A stretch of DNA of 64,000 nt. Source: Streptomyces sp. DSM 15324 (GTDB lineage Bacteria; Actinomycetota; Actinomycetes; Streptomycetales; Streptomycetaceae). Shown in pieces: positions 33,731 through 42,536 of this stretch; position 1 is the stretch's first letter, and every line of letters starts with the position of its first letter. A program made the position numbers and the translations under genes. The stretch spans positions 124,001 to 188,000 of the forward strand of contig NZ_KQ949037.1 of the NCBI RefSeq assembly GCF_001514285.1, written 5' to 3'. The notes under the pieces were generated by a model. The model was not told the origin of the DNA and did not search any database. It was given only the letters and a program-made list of their open reading frames with translations.

Positions 33731-34593
33731 CCTACGACACCGTGAGCGACATCGACACGCTGCTGGCCGGGGCGCGCCTGGTGCCCACGGCCCCCTACTG
33801 CCGCTGCGACATCGAGGCCGCCGAGGCCCGGATCGCCGCCCGGGTCGCGGTCCCGGCCGCCGACGGCACCGGGGCGCGCGCCCGCCCCCAGCAGGCCGCC
33901 GCCCGCCGCTCCCCGAGGGTCCATCCCTCGGCCCGGGACCTGCGGGCCCTGTGTGAGGCGCTGCTGAGCCGTCCCGGCGCCCTCAGCGGCCTCGGCGCCT
34001 TCCACGGCAGCGCGCTGCCCGAACCCCGCGGCGCGCGTGTCCTGGGCGCCCTCCTCCATCTCGCCGGCTGCGAGGACAGCGGCCGCTTCTGGTGGCAGTA
34101 CGGCGCCGGCGCCGGCGACACGATCTCCTCGTACTGCCTCTACCTCCACCACCGCGCGCACGGTGAGGACGAGGAGGCGGACTGGTGGCTCAGCCACACG
34201 GAGATCACCCCCGCCACCCTGAGCCGGGAGGCCACCGAGGTGGAGATCGCCACGGCCCTGCACGTGCTCCGAGGGCTGCGCCGCGGCCGCCGGGGACTGA
34301 CCAAGGCGCTGCGCGCCCTGGTGGAGTACGTCCCGGCCGTCGTCGGCTTCGTCGACGAGGACCTGGAGCTGCCCCTCCCGGACGGTGATCTCGCCGACAT
34401 CGTGGAGGAGGCCGTCGCCCACGGCGGTACCCCGCCCGCCGGGGAGCGCCGGTGCGCCCGCTCCCGCCCGCTCCCCGAACGCCGTGGGCCGGCCGTGCAC
34501 ACCGTCTCCTCGGCCACCCCCAGGACCGCCCGGCACTGGAGCCGCGACGTCCAGGAGGCACTGCGCAAGTGCGAGGAGACCGTGGCTTGTTGA
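33727..34593 (+). CDS. Unknown protein coupled to an ECF sigma factor
   Basis: A 288-residue protein whose ATG overlaps the sigma stop. The N-terminus has SDIDTLLAGARLVPTAPYCRCDIEAAEARIA. A middle region is rich in aromatic and helical pattern (GARVLGALLHLAGCEDSGRF, WWQYGAGAGDTISSYCLYLHHRA, ADWWLSHTE), reminiscent of a TPR-like helix pair, and the C-terminus is basic and probably disordered. No transmembrane helix, HxxxCxxC zinc motif or kinase motif is seen. Coupling suggests that it controls or assists the sigma factor. I do not recognise the family. Confidence 0.75.
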   Translation: MTYDTVSDIDTLLAGARLVPTAPYCRCDIEAAEARIAARVAVPAADGTGARARPQQAAARRSPRVHPSARDLRALCEALLSRPGALSGLGAFHGSALPEPRGARVLGALLHLAGCEDSGRFWWQYGAGAGDTISSYCLYLHHRAHGEDEEADWWLSHTEITPATLSREATEVEIATALHVLRGLRRGRRGLTKALRALVEYVPAVVGFVDEDLELPLPDGDLADIVEEAVAHGGTPPAGERRCARSRPLPERRGPAVHTVSSATPRTARHWSRDVQEALRKCEETVAC

Positions 34594-34941
34594 TGGTTCG
34601 TCAGGAAGAGGGAGGCGGCGTCCGTGGCGCGTGCGGGAGTGTGCCGGCGATCAGCGCGGCGATCGTCGCGGACGGTCGCGGGCGCCTGGGCCGCTCGGTG
34701 CCCTGACCGTCGGCCCCGCCTGGCTTCGGAGCGACGGGGTCAAGCATCGGAGCGCCGCCTTCCCTCCAGGCGGTCACTGCCGGCCGTCGGCCGTGCCGGG
34801 CTTCGGCTCGACGCGGCCGAGCGCTGGAGCGCCGTCTCCCCCCGGCATCCCGGGCGGGACCCGCGAGCGACTGGCGTCCACGAGGTTTTACGTATAACCT
34901 CTCCCGTCAATCGCCTCTGCCGCGCCTCCCGAAAGGCCCCG
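34594..34941. other. Intergenic region, 348 bp
   Basis: No gene is supportable between the 288-residue protein and the VOC protein. Most of it is GC-rich with repeated GGAGCG(A/C)C words (34730-34840). The last 60 bp are AT-richer and contain the 20-bp palindrome listed separately, so the VOC-adenosine deaminase promoter is probably there. Confidence 0.5.
34882..34901. promoter_or_regulatory. 20-bp palindrome upstream of the VOC-adenosine deaminase genes
   Basis: GAGGTTTTACGTATAACCTC equals its own reverse complement except at one base pair. The right half contains TATAAC, a possible -10 element. It lies 40 bp before the VOC start and is the clear operator candidate for this gene pair. Confidence 0.6.
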
Positions 34942-35334
34942 ATGTCCCGCATCGCCCTGGTCACCCTCGTCGTCGACGACTACGACGAGGCGATCCGCTT
35001 CTACACCGACGCGCTCGGCTTCCGGCTCGTCGAGGACGAGCCCCGGTCCGACGGTGCCCGCTGGGTCGTCGTCCGGCCGGGTGAGGGCCAGGACGGCACC
35101 GGGCTGCTGCTCGCCCGGGCCAAGGGCGACGCCCAGCGCGACCGGATCGGCGACCAGACCGGCGGTCGCGTCGGCTTCTTCCTGCACACCGACGACTTCG
35201 CCCGCGACCACGCCCGGATGCGGGCGGCCGGCGTCACCTTCCTGGAGGAGCCCCGCCACGAGCCGTACGGCTCCGTCGTCGTCTTCCAGGACCTGTACGG
35301 CAACCGCTGGGACCTGCTCCAGCCCGCCGGCTGA
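34942..35334 (+). CDS. VOC-family (glyoxalase-like) protein
   Basis: A 130-residue single-module VOC protein; ATG 34942 follows GAAAGG. It shows the paired beta-alpha-beta-beta-beta units ([30 protein letters not shown] and [28 protein letters not shown]) with metal-ligand-type residues and the terminal [16 protein letters not shown]. It may bind or isomerise a small molecule or act in glyoxal detoxification. Adenosine deaminase starts 46 bp downstream on the same strand, so the two are probably co-transcribed. Alternatives include resistance proteins of the bleomycin-binding type. Confidence 0.85.
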   Translation: MSRIALVTLVVDDYDEAIRFYTDALGFRLVEDEPRSDGARWVVVRPGEGQDGTGLLLARAKGDAQRDRIGDQTGGRVGFFLHTDDFARDHARMRAAGVTFLEEPRHEPYGSVVVFQDLYGNRWDLLQPAG

Positions 35335-35380
35335 TCCGCTTCCCGTCCCCCGAACCGCCCCGCCCGAGGAAAGACCCGCC

Positions 35381-36451
35381 ATGACTGCTACGCGCGTAGA
35401 AGCCGATGTGATCCGCCGCCTCCCCAAGGCCGTCCTGCACGACCACCTCGACGGCGGTCTGCGCCCCGCCACGGTCGTCGAGCTCGCGGCCGCGATCGGC
35501 CACACCCTGCCCACCACCGACGCCGACGAACTGGCCGCCTGGTACTTCGAGGCCGCCAACTCCGGCGACCTGGTCCGCTACATAGCCACCTTCGAGCACA
35601 CCCTCGCCGTGATGCAGTCCCGCGAGGGCCTGCTGCGCGTCGCCGAGGAGTACGTCCTCGACCTCGCCGCCGACGGCGTCGTCTACGCCGAGGTGCGCTA
35701 CGCGCCCGAACTGAACGTCAAGGGCGGGCTGACCCTGAACGAGGTCGTCGAGACCGTGCAGGAGGGGCTCGCGGCCGGCATGGCGAAGGCCGCCGCGGCC
35801 GGGACCCCGGTCCGCGTCGGCACCCTGCTCTGCGGCATGCGGATGTTCGACCACGTCCGCGAGGCCGCGGACCTGGCCGTCGCCTACCGTGACGCCGGCG
35901 TCGTCGGCTTCGACATCGCCGGTGCCGAGGACGGCTTCCCGGCCGCCGACCACCTCGACGCCTTCGAGCACCTCCGCCGCGAGAGCGTGCCCTTCACCAT
36001 CCACGCCGGTGAGGCCCACGGCCTGCCCAGCATCCACCAGGCGCTCCAGGTGTGCGGCGCGCAGCGCCTCGGGCACGGCGTGCGCATCACCGAGGACATC
36101 GTCGACGGCAAGCTCGGCCGGCTGGCCGGATGGGTCCGTGACCGGCGCATCGCGCTGGAGATGTGCCCCACCTCCAATCTCCAGACCGGCGCCGCCACCT
36201 CCATCGCCGAGCACCCGATCACCGCGCTGAAGGACCTCGGCTTCCGGGTCACCGTCAACACCGACAACCGTCTGGTGTCCGGCACCACCATGACCCGCGA
36301 GATGACGCTGCTCGTCGAGCAGGCCGGCTGGGGCGTCGAGGACCTGCGCACGGTCACGGTGAACGCCCTGAAGAGCGCGTTCATCCCGTTCGACGAGCGC
36401 AACGCCCTCATCGAGGACGTCGTGCTGCCGGGCTACGCCGCCGCGCTCTGA
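35381..36451 (+). CDS. add: Adenosine deaminase
   Basis: A 356-residue protein with GAGGAAAG before ATG 35381. Zinc and catalytic motifs are in order: [11 protein letters not shown] (H-x-H), [21 protein letters not shown] (His and catalytic Glu), QRLGHGVRI, and the C-terminal [11 protein letters not shown] carrying the last metal Asp. It hydrolyses adenosine or deoxyadenosine to inosine in purine salvage. It follows a VOC gene and ends inside the 3' end of a convergent DinB gene, overlapping by 19 bp. Streptomyces usually has more than one add paralogue, and this is the type with TDN instead of TDD. Confidence 0.92.
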   Translation: MTATRVEADVIRRLPKAVLHDHLDGGLRPATVVELAAAIGHTLPTTDADELAAWYFEAANSGDLVRYIATFEHTLAVMQSREGLLRVAEEYVLDLAADGVVYAEVRYAPELNVKGGLTLNEVVETVQEGLAAGMAKAAAAGTPVRVGTLLCGMRMFDHVREAADLAVAYRDAGVVGFDIAGAEDGFPAADHLDAFEHLRRESVPFTIHAGEAHGLPSIHQALQVCGAQRLGHGVRITEDIVDGKLGRLAGWVRDRRIALEMCPTSNLQTGAATSIAEHPITALKDLGFRVTVNTDNRLVSGTTMTREMTLLVEQAGWGVEDLRTVTVNALKSAFIPFDERNALIEDVVLPGYAAAL

Positions 36452-36954
36452 AGCAGCCCGCGCGCATAGGCTGCCTGTCCGACGTGCTGAAGGTCGTCGG
36501 ACAGGACGCTGACCAGCCGTACGCCCAGCGTGACCGGCGGATCCCAGCGCACGTCCACGACCCGCTCGAGGTCCGCCGCCGTCAGCGCGCGCAGCGCCCT
36601 GTGGGTCTGCTCGTGCACGGCGTCGTGGTAGCCGGTCAGCAGCGCGGCGTCGGCGACCCGCACCTTCGCCACCTCCGCCGGACCGTGCCCGTACCCGGTG
36701 TCATGGCGCGGCAGGTCCAGCCCGAACCGTTTCTCCCAGTTGTCGGCATGGGCCCACCACACCTGCTCCAGGTCGAAGGCGTCGGCCAGGTGGTCGTCCT
36801 GGACCCGGGTGAGATGCCAGACGAGCCAGGCGACCGAGTTGGCCGCGGGGGTGGGCCGGGCGTTGAGCGTGTCGGGGTCCAGGCCCTCGACGGCGGCGTG
36901 GACCTCTTCCCGGATGCGGTTGTACCCGTCGATGAGGATGTCCTTCGCATGCAT
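36433..36954 (-). CDS. DinB/mycothiol-transferase-like protein
   Basis: A 173-residue protein. ATG 36954 ([18 protein letters not shown]) begins the fold. It is a four-helix DinB-like protein with [15 protein letters not shown], which supplies His ligands for a metal, and [17 protein letters not shown], which supplies the third. In actinomycetes this superfamily includes mycothiol-dependent maleylpyruvate isomerase and bacillithiol/mycothiol S-transferases (often labelled DUF664). The gene's 3' end overlaps add by 19 bp. The partner substrate is unknown. Confidence 0.82.
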   Translation of the reverse strand: MHAKDILIDGYNRIREEVHAAVEGLDPDTLNARPTPAANSVAWLVWHLTRVQDDHLADAFDLEQVWWAHADNWEKRFGLDLPRHDTGYGHGPAEVAKVRVADAALLTGYHDAVHEQTHRALRALTAADLERVVDVRWDPPVTLGVRLVSVLSDDLQHVGQAAYARGLLQSAAA

Positions 36955-37162
36955 GACTCCACCATCGCGCAGCCCGCGCCCGCCCGCCGCTTCTTTGGCC
37001 GCCCCGGGAGAGGCCCCCGGCCGGTGGCCGCCGTTCGGATCACCCCGGGCGGCCCTTGAGGTGATTGCCGCACGCCGCGCGGGCCGGGCCCGCGCGGCCG
37101 GGGTACGGCACCCAGGACGTCCGGCAGCAGCCGGACCCCGACCCCAGGTGAGGAGCCCGGCG

Positions 37163-37447
37163 ATGTACGCAGCGGTACGACGGTACGAAGGGGTGACCGA
37201 TTCGGCGGAGGCGGGACGGCTCGTGCACGAGGGGTTCGTCCCGCTCATGCGCGAGGTCTCCGGCTTCGTGGCGTATTACTGGCTCGACGCCGGGGACGGG
37301 GTGATGGTCTCGACCAGCGTCTTCCAGGACCGGGCGGGCGCCGAGGAGTCGATCGCGCGGGCCGCGGAGTTCGTCCGGGAGCACCTCGCGGCCCTCCTGC
37401 CCAACCCTCCGCAGGTCATGGCCGGCGAAGTGGTCGCCTTCGCCTGA
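37163..37447 (+). CDS. Small ABM-like or dimeric alpha/beta-barrel protein
   Basis: A 94-residue protein; ATG 37163 follows GAGGAG. The sequence MYAAVRRYEGVTDSAEAGRL, then FVPLMREVSGFVAYYWLDA and VFQDRAGAEESIARAAEF, has the beta-alpha-beta-beta pattern of antibiotic biosynthesis monooxygenase-like (ABM) proteins. Such small folds act as heme-free monooxygenases or have no known activity. It is convergent with the LysR gene, five bases away. Confidence 0.72.
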   Translation: MYAAVRRYEGVTDSAEAGRLVHEGFVPLMREVSGFVAYYWLDAGDGVMVSTSVFQDRAGAEESIARAAEFVREHLAALLPNPPQVMAGEVVAFA

Positions 37448-37452
37448 CGGGA

Positions 37453-38337
37453 TCAGGCCTCCCCGGCCTCCAGCAGCGCCATCAGGGCCCGTGCGGCCGG
37501 GCTCGTCGCGGCGGGGGCCGGCAGCAGGGCGACCGTCTCGTAGGCCGCCTCGCCGGTGTCCTTCAGGGGCAGCGCGGTGAGCGCCTCGCGCTTGTGCCGG
37601 AAGTGCCGCGGCACGACGGCCACCCCGAGGTTCTCGCCCACCAGGTCCAGCAGACTGTGCACGTCGTTGACCTCGAGCGCGACCGTCCGGCGTACGCCCG
37701 CCGCCGCGAAGGCGCCGTCGGTGGCCCGGCGCGGCCCCCAGTCCGGGTGGAAGTCGACGAACACCTCGCCCGCGAGGTCCTCCGGCACCGGGGCGGCCGC
37801 CGCCCGGGAGAGCCGGTGGTCCGGATGGCACAGCACGTACATCGGCTCGGTGGCCAGCGGTACGCAGCGCAGCTGGTCGGAGTCCACCTGGGTGCGGTAG
37901 GCGAAGGCCAGGTCGAGCCGGCCCGCCGCCACCTCCTCGCCCAGGGCGCCCGAGCCGCTCTGCCGCAGCCGGATCTCCACGTCCGGGTGCCGCCGCCGGA
38001 ACGCGGCCAGCAGCCCGGCCACGTGCACTCCCGCGATGCACTGCTCCGTGCCCACGGAGAGCGTCCCGCGGACCACGCCCTGCACCGCGGCGACCGCCTC
38101 GTGCGCGGCCCGCACCTGCGCCAGGATCCGCTCCGCCTCCGCCAGCAGCGCCCGCCCCGCCTCGGTCAGCGTCACCCGCCGGGTGGTCCGCACGAACAGC
38201 GGCGCCCGCAGCTCCCGCTCCAGCGCCCTGATCGACGCCGACAGACCCGACTGGGACACCAGCAGGCGCTCGGCGGCCCGGGTGAAGTGCTGGTCCTCGG
38301 CGACCGCGACGAAGTGCTGGAGATGGCGCAGTTCCAT
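37453..38337 (-). CDS. LysR-family transcriptional regulator
   Basis: A 294-residue protein from ATG 38337. The N-terminal winged helix is MELRHLQHFVAVAEDQHFTR, then AAERLLVSQSGLSASIRALE and REL; the effector domain spans about 90-290 (GTLSVGTEQCIAGVHVAGLL, VFVDFHPDWGPRR, VGENLGVAVVPRHF). LysR proteins usually regulate a divergent neighbour, here the aldo-keto reductase gene whose start is 111 bp away. An ATTG-N15-CAAT dyad at 38339-38361 lies directly before the LysR start and could be part of its binding site. The inducer is unknown. Confidence 0.9.
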   Translation of the reverse strand: MELRHLQHFVAVAEDQHFTRAAERLLVSQSGLSASIRALERELRAPLFVRTTRRVTLTEAGRALLAEAERILAQVRAAHEAVAAVQGVVRGTLSVGTEQCIAGVHVAGLLAAFRRRHPDVEIRLRQSGSGALGEEVAAGRLDLAFAYRTQVDSDQLRCVPLATEPMYVLCHPDHRLSRAAAAPVPEDLAGEVFVDFHPDWGPRRATDGAFAAAGVRRTVALEVNDVHSLLDLVGENLGVAVVPRHFRHKREALTALPLKDTGEAAYETVALLPAPAATSPAARALMALLEAGEA

Positions 38338-38338
38338 G

Positions 38339-38361
38339 ATTGAGAAGCGTAGTCGCACAAT
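38339..38361. promoter_or_regulatory. Possible LysR binding dyad
   Basis: ATTG and CAAT face each other across 15 bases in an AT-richer stretch between the divergent LysR and aldo-keto reductase genes. The arms are short, so the call rests mostly on position. Confidence 0.3.
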
Positions 38362-38448
38362 TCCATCGGATTCTTCTGTTGGACCGCTGCACGGCACTCG
38401 GGAACAGTGGAGGCGGAAGATCGTGGGCCGACCCCGGATGGAGTCCCG

Positions 38449-39441
38449 TTGTACACCGCACACCCCGACCGCTACGCGGACATGCCCTACCGGCGCACCG
38501 GACGCAGCGGCCTGATGCTCCCCGCGCTGTCGCTCGGACTGTGGCACAACTTCGGCCCGGACCGCCCGGCCGAGACCCAGCGGGCCATCCTGCGCCGCGC
38601 GTTCGACCTCGGCATCACCCACTTCGACCTGGCCAACAACTACGGCCCGCCGCCCGGCGCCGCCGAGTCCGCGCTCGGTCACTTCCTGAAGACGGACTTC
38701 GCGTCCTACCGGGACGAGCTGGTGATCTCCACCAAGGCCGGCTACCTGATGTGGCCCGGCCCGTACGGCGAGTGGGGTTCGCGCAAGTACCTGCTGTCGT
38801 CGCTGGACCAGAGCCTGAAGCGGATGGGTCTCGACTACGTCGACGTCTTCTACTCGCACCGCCCCGACCCGGAGACTCCCCTGGAGGAGACGATGGGCGC
38901 CCTGCACTCCGCCGTCCAGCAGGGCAAGGCGCTCTACGTCGGCGTCTCCAACTACTCCGCGGAGCAGACCCGCGAGGCCGCCCGCATCCTCGGCGAGCTG
39001 GGCACCCCGCTCCTCATCCACCAGCCCCGCTACTCGATGCTCGACCGCCGCCCGGAGAGCGAGGGCCTGCTCGACGCCCTCGACGAACTCCAGGTCGGCT
39101 CGATCGTCTTCTCCCCGCTGGAGCAGGGCCTGCTCACCTCCCGCTACCTGGACGGCATCCCCGAGGACTCGCGCGCGGCGAGCGACAGCCCGTTCCTGAA
39201 CTCCGACGCGCTCACCGAGGACCTGGTCGGCAGGCTGCGTGCCCTGGACGACATCGCCACGTCCCGCGGGCAGTCCCTGGCCCAGCTCGCGCTGGCCTGG
39301 GTGCTGCGCGGCGGCCGGGTCACCTCCGCGCTGGTCGGCGCGAGCAGCGCCCGCCAGATCGAGGACAGTGTCGGCGCACTGGCCCACCTGGACTTCGGGG
39401 ACGACGAGCTCGCCCGCATCGACGCGGTGATCAACGGCTGA
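38449..39441 (+). CDS. Aldo/keto reductase (YghZ/glyceraldehyde-phosphate reductase type)
   Basis: A 330-residue protein. TTG 38449 (LYTAHPDRYADMPYRRTGRSG) is preferred because GGAG lies five bases before it and the family usually begins at this point; a GTG at 38407 is possible but lacks a ribosome-binding site. The AKR motifs are complete: GITHFDLANNYGPPPGAAE (Asp, Tyr), VISTKAGYLMWPGPYGEWGSRKYLL (Lys), DVFYSHRPDPETPLEET (His) and ALAWVLRGGRVTSALVGASS for NADPH. It is closest to MgrA/YghZ enzymes that reduce L-glyceraldehyde 3-phosphate and methylglyoxal. It is divergent from a LysR gene that may control it. Confidence 0.9.
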   Translation: MYTAHPDRYADMPYRRTGRSGLMLPALSLGLWHNFGPDRPAETQRAILRRAFDLGITHFDLANNYGPPPGAAESALGHFLKTDFASYRDELVISTKAGYLMWPGPYGEWGSRKYLLSSLDQSLKRMGLDYVDVFYSHRPDPETPLEETMGALHSAVQQGKALYVGVSNYSAEQTREAARILGELGTPLLIHQPRYSMLDRRPESEGLLDALDELQVGSIVFSPLEQGLLTSRYLDGIPEDSRAASDSPFLNSDALTEDLVGRLRALDDIATSRGQSLAQLALAWVLRGGRVTSALVGASSARQIEDSVGALAHLDFGDDELARIDAVING

Positions 39442-39717
39442 GGTGTTCGGCCACGGCACTATCCGGCCACCGCAGCCGCATCCGCCGTGTCATCGGACGG
39501 TTACCAGGCGAAACGGTGCGCAGGTGGGCGGAGGGGCCGGGTCCGCTGCCCGATTTCGGCCATGAGTGGCGATGAATATGCCAAGAGACTGGCCGGAAAG
39601 TCATGGTGACAGTGATTTAGAAGTGAACATACTCGAAGGTCAGGGGCACTCCGCCCCACAGGAGCCGCACGGAAAGCGAGGCAGGGCCGGCACACGAGCA
39701 CTCGGGGGAGTGGAGAC

Positions 39718-40128
39718 ATGCACGACGAATTCCTGTGCCATGTCACGGCGTACGGATACTGCGACGGCCGCCGCATCGGCGTACCGCTCGGGACGTACCG
39801 CGCGCCGACGCTGGCGCTCGCGCTGTGGTGGTTACGGGACCGCGCGTTGTGGATGGCCGAACGCCTCGATCCGCAACCCGACGGCCCGAACGTCCCGCCG
39901 GGCGCCCTGGTCCCCGTCGGCGACGGCGTCCCCGACGTACCCGCCCTGCTGCGCTCCTGGTGTGCGGACATCGACCAGCAGGAGCTGGTGGGCGACGAGT
40001 TGGCCGGGGGGCGGCTGGTGCGGGTCGCCGTCAGCGACGACACCACCGAGTACGAACTCCTCGCCGAGTCCGTGGACGCGCTGCGGATGCAGCGGACGCT
40101 CCCCGCGCTCGTCCTGCCCGTCGGCTGA
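39718..40128 (+). CDS. Unknown 136-residue protein
   Basis: ATG 39718 follows GGGGGAGTGGAG. The product (MHDEFLCHVTAYGYCDGRRI, PTLALALWWLRDRALWMAERLD, ALVPVGDGVPDVPALLRSWCADID) is a compact alpha/beta protein with no recognised domain; it ends DALRMQRTLPALVLPVG. The upstream 276 bp (39442-39717) include an AT-rich stretch with GTGACA at 39606 and CATACT at 39628, spaced by 16 bp, a possible promoter. The FHA-ABC gene follows 61 bp later but has its own leaderless start, so the two may be transcribed separately. Confidence 0.7.
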   Translation: MHDEFLCHVTAYGYCDGRRIGVPLGTYRAPTLALALWWLRDRALWMAERLDPQPDGPNVPPGALVPVGDGVPDVPALLRSWCADIDQQELVGDELAGGRLVRVAVSDDTTEYELLAESVDALRMQRTLPALVLPVG

Positions 40129-40177
40129 ACTCCATTCCGAGGGTGCACACCACTGGGCGTCCCCAGGTGCGAATCGA

Positions 40178-40183
40178 TAGAAT
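40178..40183 (+). promoter_or_regulatory. -10 element of a leaderless FHA-ABC transcript
   Basis: TAGAAT ends six bases before ATG 40190, with no ribosome-binding site between them. This spacing puts the transcription start at the A of the ATG. No clear -35 element is visible. Confidence 0.55.
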
Positions 40184-40189
40184 TCCGGC

Positions 40190-42529
40190 ATGGTGGAGCG
40201 CCCCGTCGCCCCGACTGCGCCCGAACTCGTGCTGGAGACCGAGACGGGCTCCACGGTGATGATCCCCGGACGTGCCTACTACCTCGGCCGGGACCCGCTC
40301 AGCGACATCGTGATCGACGACGCCCGGGTCTCCTGGCACCACGCCGTGCTGCGGCCCGACGGCGACCACTGGACCCTCACCGACGAGGACAGCACCAACG
40401 GCACCTGGATCGAGGGCCGCCGGGTCCGGGTGCACGACGTGGGCCCCGGCAGTGTCATCCGCTTCGGCAGCCCGGCCGACGGACCCTGCGCCGTCCTCGC
40501 CGGCCGCCCGCCACCGGTCCCGGAACGGCCCGCGGCGGTGTCCATGCCCTCCCAGACGGGCACCTTCCGCCGGCCCACCTCCGTCCGGCCGCTGCCCACC
40601 CGGACCGTCCGCATCGGCCGCGCGGCCGACAACGACCTCGTCATCGACGACCTGGTCGTCTCCCGCCGCCACGCCGAACTGCGCGCCCTGCCCGAGGGCG
40701 GCTACGAGATCGCCGACCTCGACAGCCACAACGGCACCTACCTCAACGGTTTCCCCGTCACCCGCGCCCCGATCGGCGCCGGGGACATCGTCGGCATCGG
40801 CCACTCGGCCTTCTGCCTGGTCGGCGACGAACTCCAGGAGTACGTCGACACCGGCGAGGTCTCCCTCGACGTCCAGGACCTCACCGTCGCCGTCGACCGC
40901 GGCCGCAAGAACCTCCTCGACCACGTGTCGTTCCCGGTCGGGGAGAAGTGCCTGCTCGCCGTCGTCGGCCCCAGCGGCGCCGGGAAGTCCACCCTGCTCA
41001 ACGCCCTCACCGGCCAGCGCCCCGCCGACCACGGAACCGTCGTCTACGACGGCCGCGACCTCTACCACGACTACGCCGAACTCCGCCAGCGCATCGGCCT
41101 CGTCCCCCAGGACGACATCCTGCACGCCCAGCTCACCGTCCGCGCCGCCCTCACCTACGCCGCCGAACTGCGCTTCCCGCAGGACACCGCCAAGGCCGAG
41201 CGCCGCGAGCGGGTCACCGAGGTCATCGGCGAACTCGGCCTCGAACAGCGGGCCGGACAACCGGTGCACAGCCTCTCCGGCGGCCAGCGCAAACGCGTCA
41301 GCGTCGCCCTGGAACTGCTCACCAAACCCTCGCTGCTCTTCCTCGACGAACCGACCTCCGGCCTCGACCCCGGCATGGACCGCTCGGTGATGCACATGCT
41401 GCGCGGCCTCGCCGACGACGGCCGCACCGTCATCGTCGTCACCCACAGCGTCCTGAGCCTCGACGTCTGCGACCGGCTCCTGGTCCTCGCCCCCGGCGGC
41501 CGGATCGCCTACTACGGGCCGCCCGGCGAGGCCCTGGACTTCTTCGGTTTCACCCAGTGGCCCGAGGCCTTCGAGGCCTTCGAACGCGACCGGGACCGCG
41601 ACTGGGCCGGACAGTACCGCGACTCGGCGTTCCACCAACGCTACGTCGTCAACTCCAGCGCCCAGCCCCGGCTGCCCCGCGAGGGCCCCGTCATCCTGCT
41701 GCCACCGCCCCGGCCCCGCAGCCGCGCCGCCCAACTCGGCACCCTGGTCCGCCGCTACACCGCGGCGCTGGGCGCCGACCGCACCTTCCTGGCCATCATG
41801 ATCGCCCTGCCGTTCGTGATGGGCGCCATGGCCCGCGCCCTCGCCGGCGGTGAACTCACCCGGGACACCGCCATGAACGCCCTGCTGATCCTGTGCGTCG
41901 GCGGGGTCCTCACCGGCGCGGCCAACGCCGTGCGCGAACTCGTCAAGGAACGCGTCATCTACCGGCGGGAGCGGGCCGTCGGCCTGTCCAGATCGGCGTA
42001 CCTGATGTCCAAGGTCGTCGTCCTCGGCACGGTCACCGTGGTCCAGGCGGTCGTCCTCACCCTCGTGGCCCTGCTCGGCGTCGATCTCGACGCGCCCGGC
42101 GGCGACGGCGTGTTGCTGCCACCCCTGGTCGAGATCACCGTCGCCGTCGCCCTGTTGGCGTTCACCGCGATGATGCTCGGCCTGCTGGTCTCCGCGCTGG
42201 TGCGCAAGGAGGAGGTGACCATGCCGCTGCTCGTGCTGCTCGCCATCGTCCAAGTGGTCTTCTGCGGCGCCCTGCTGAAACTCGACGGGGTGCCGGGGCT
42301 GGCACAGCTGTCCTGGCTCGTGCCCTCGCGCTGGGCGCTCGGCGCGATGGCCGGCACCATCGGCCTGTCCAGGATCGTGCCCGGCGACATCACCGCGGAC
42401 CCGCTGTTCGAGCACCGGGCGGCGGTGTGGCTGCTCGACGTCGGCATGCTCGTCGTGCTCTCGGCCGTCTTCGGGTTCGTCGTCTCCCGGCTGCTGCGCC
42501 GCCACGAACCCGCCGTGATGCGGAAGTAG
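40190..42529 (+). CDS. FHA-domain ABC exporter (Rv1747-like)
   Basis: A 779-residue protein with two FHA domains (about 28-100: YYLGRDPLSDIVIDD, SWHHAVL, STNGTWIEG; about 138-215: RIGRAADNDLVIDD, SRRHAEL, SHNGTYLNG). An ATPase follows with Walker A GPSGAGKST (about 260), signature LSGGQRKR (362), Walker B LLFLDEPTSGLDPG (382) and an ABC2 membrane domain (about 500-779, six hydrophobic segments). FHA domains bind phosphothreonine. The arrangement is that of mycobacterial Rv1747, a half-transporter phosphorylated by its neighbour kinase PknF. Here a Ser/Thr kinase lies two genes downstream in the same unit. The exported substrate is unknown. The transcript is probably leaderless. Confidence 0.92.
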   Translation: MVERPVAPTAPELVLETETGSTVMIPGRAYYLGRDPLSDIVIDDARVSWHHAVLRPDGDHWTLTDEDSTNGTWIEGRRVRVHDVGPGSVIRFGSPADGPCAVLAGRPPPVPERPAAVSMPSQTGTFRRPTSVRPLPTRTVRIGRAADNDLVIDDLVVSRRHAELRALPEGGYEIADLDSHNGTYLNGFPVTRAPIGAGDIVGIGHSAFCLVGDELQEYVDTGEVSLDVQDLTVAVDRGRKNLLDHVSFPVGEKCLLAVVGPSGAGKSTLLNALTGQRPADHGTVVYDGRDLYHDYAELRQRIGLVPQDDILHAQLTVRAALTYAAELRFPQDTAKAERRERVTEVIGELGLEQRAGQPVHSLSGGQRKRVSVALELLTKPSLLFLDEPTSGLDPGMDRSVMHMLRGLADDGRTVIVVTHSVLSLDVCDRLLVLAPGGRIAYYGPPGEALDFFGFTQWPEAFEAFERDRDRDWAGQYRDSAFHQRYVVNSSAQPRLPREGPVILLPPPRPRSRAAQLGTLVRRYTAALGADRTFLAIMIALPFVMGAMARALAGGELTRDTAMNALLILCVGGVLTGAANAVRELVKERVIYRRERAVGLSRSAYLMSKVVVLGTVTVVQAVVLTLVALLGVDLDAPGGDGVLLPPLVEITVAVALLAFTAMMLGLLVSALVRKEEVTMPLLVLLAIVQVVFCGALLKLDGVPGLAQLSWLVPSRWALGAMAGTIGLSRIVPGDITADPLFEHRAAVWLLDVGMLVVLSAVFGFVVSRLLRRHEPAVMRK

Positions 42530-42536
42530 GGCGGCC

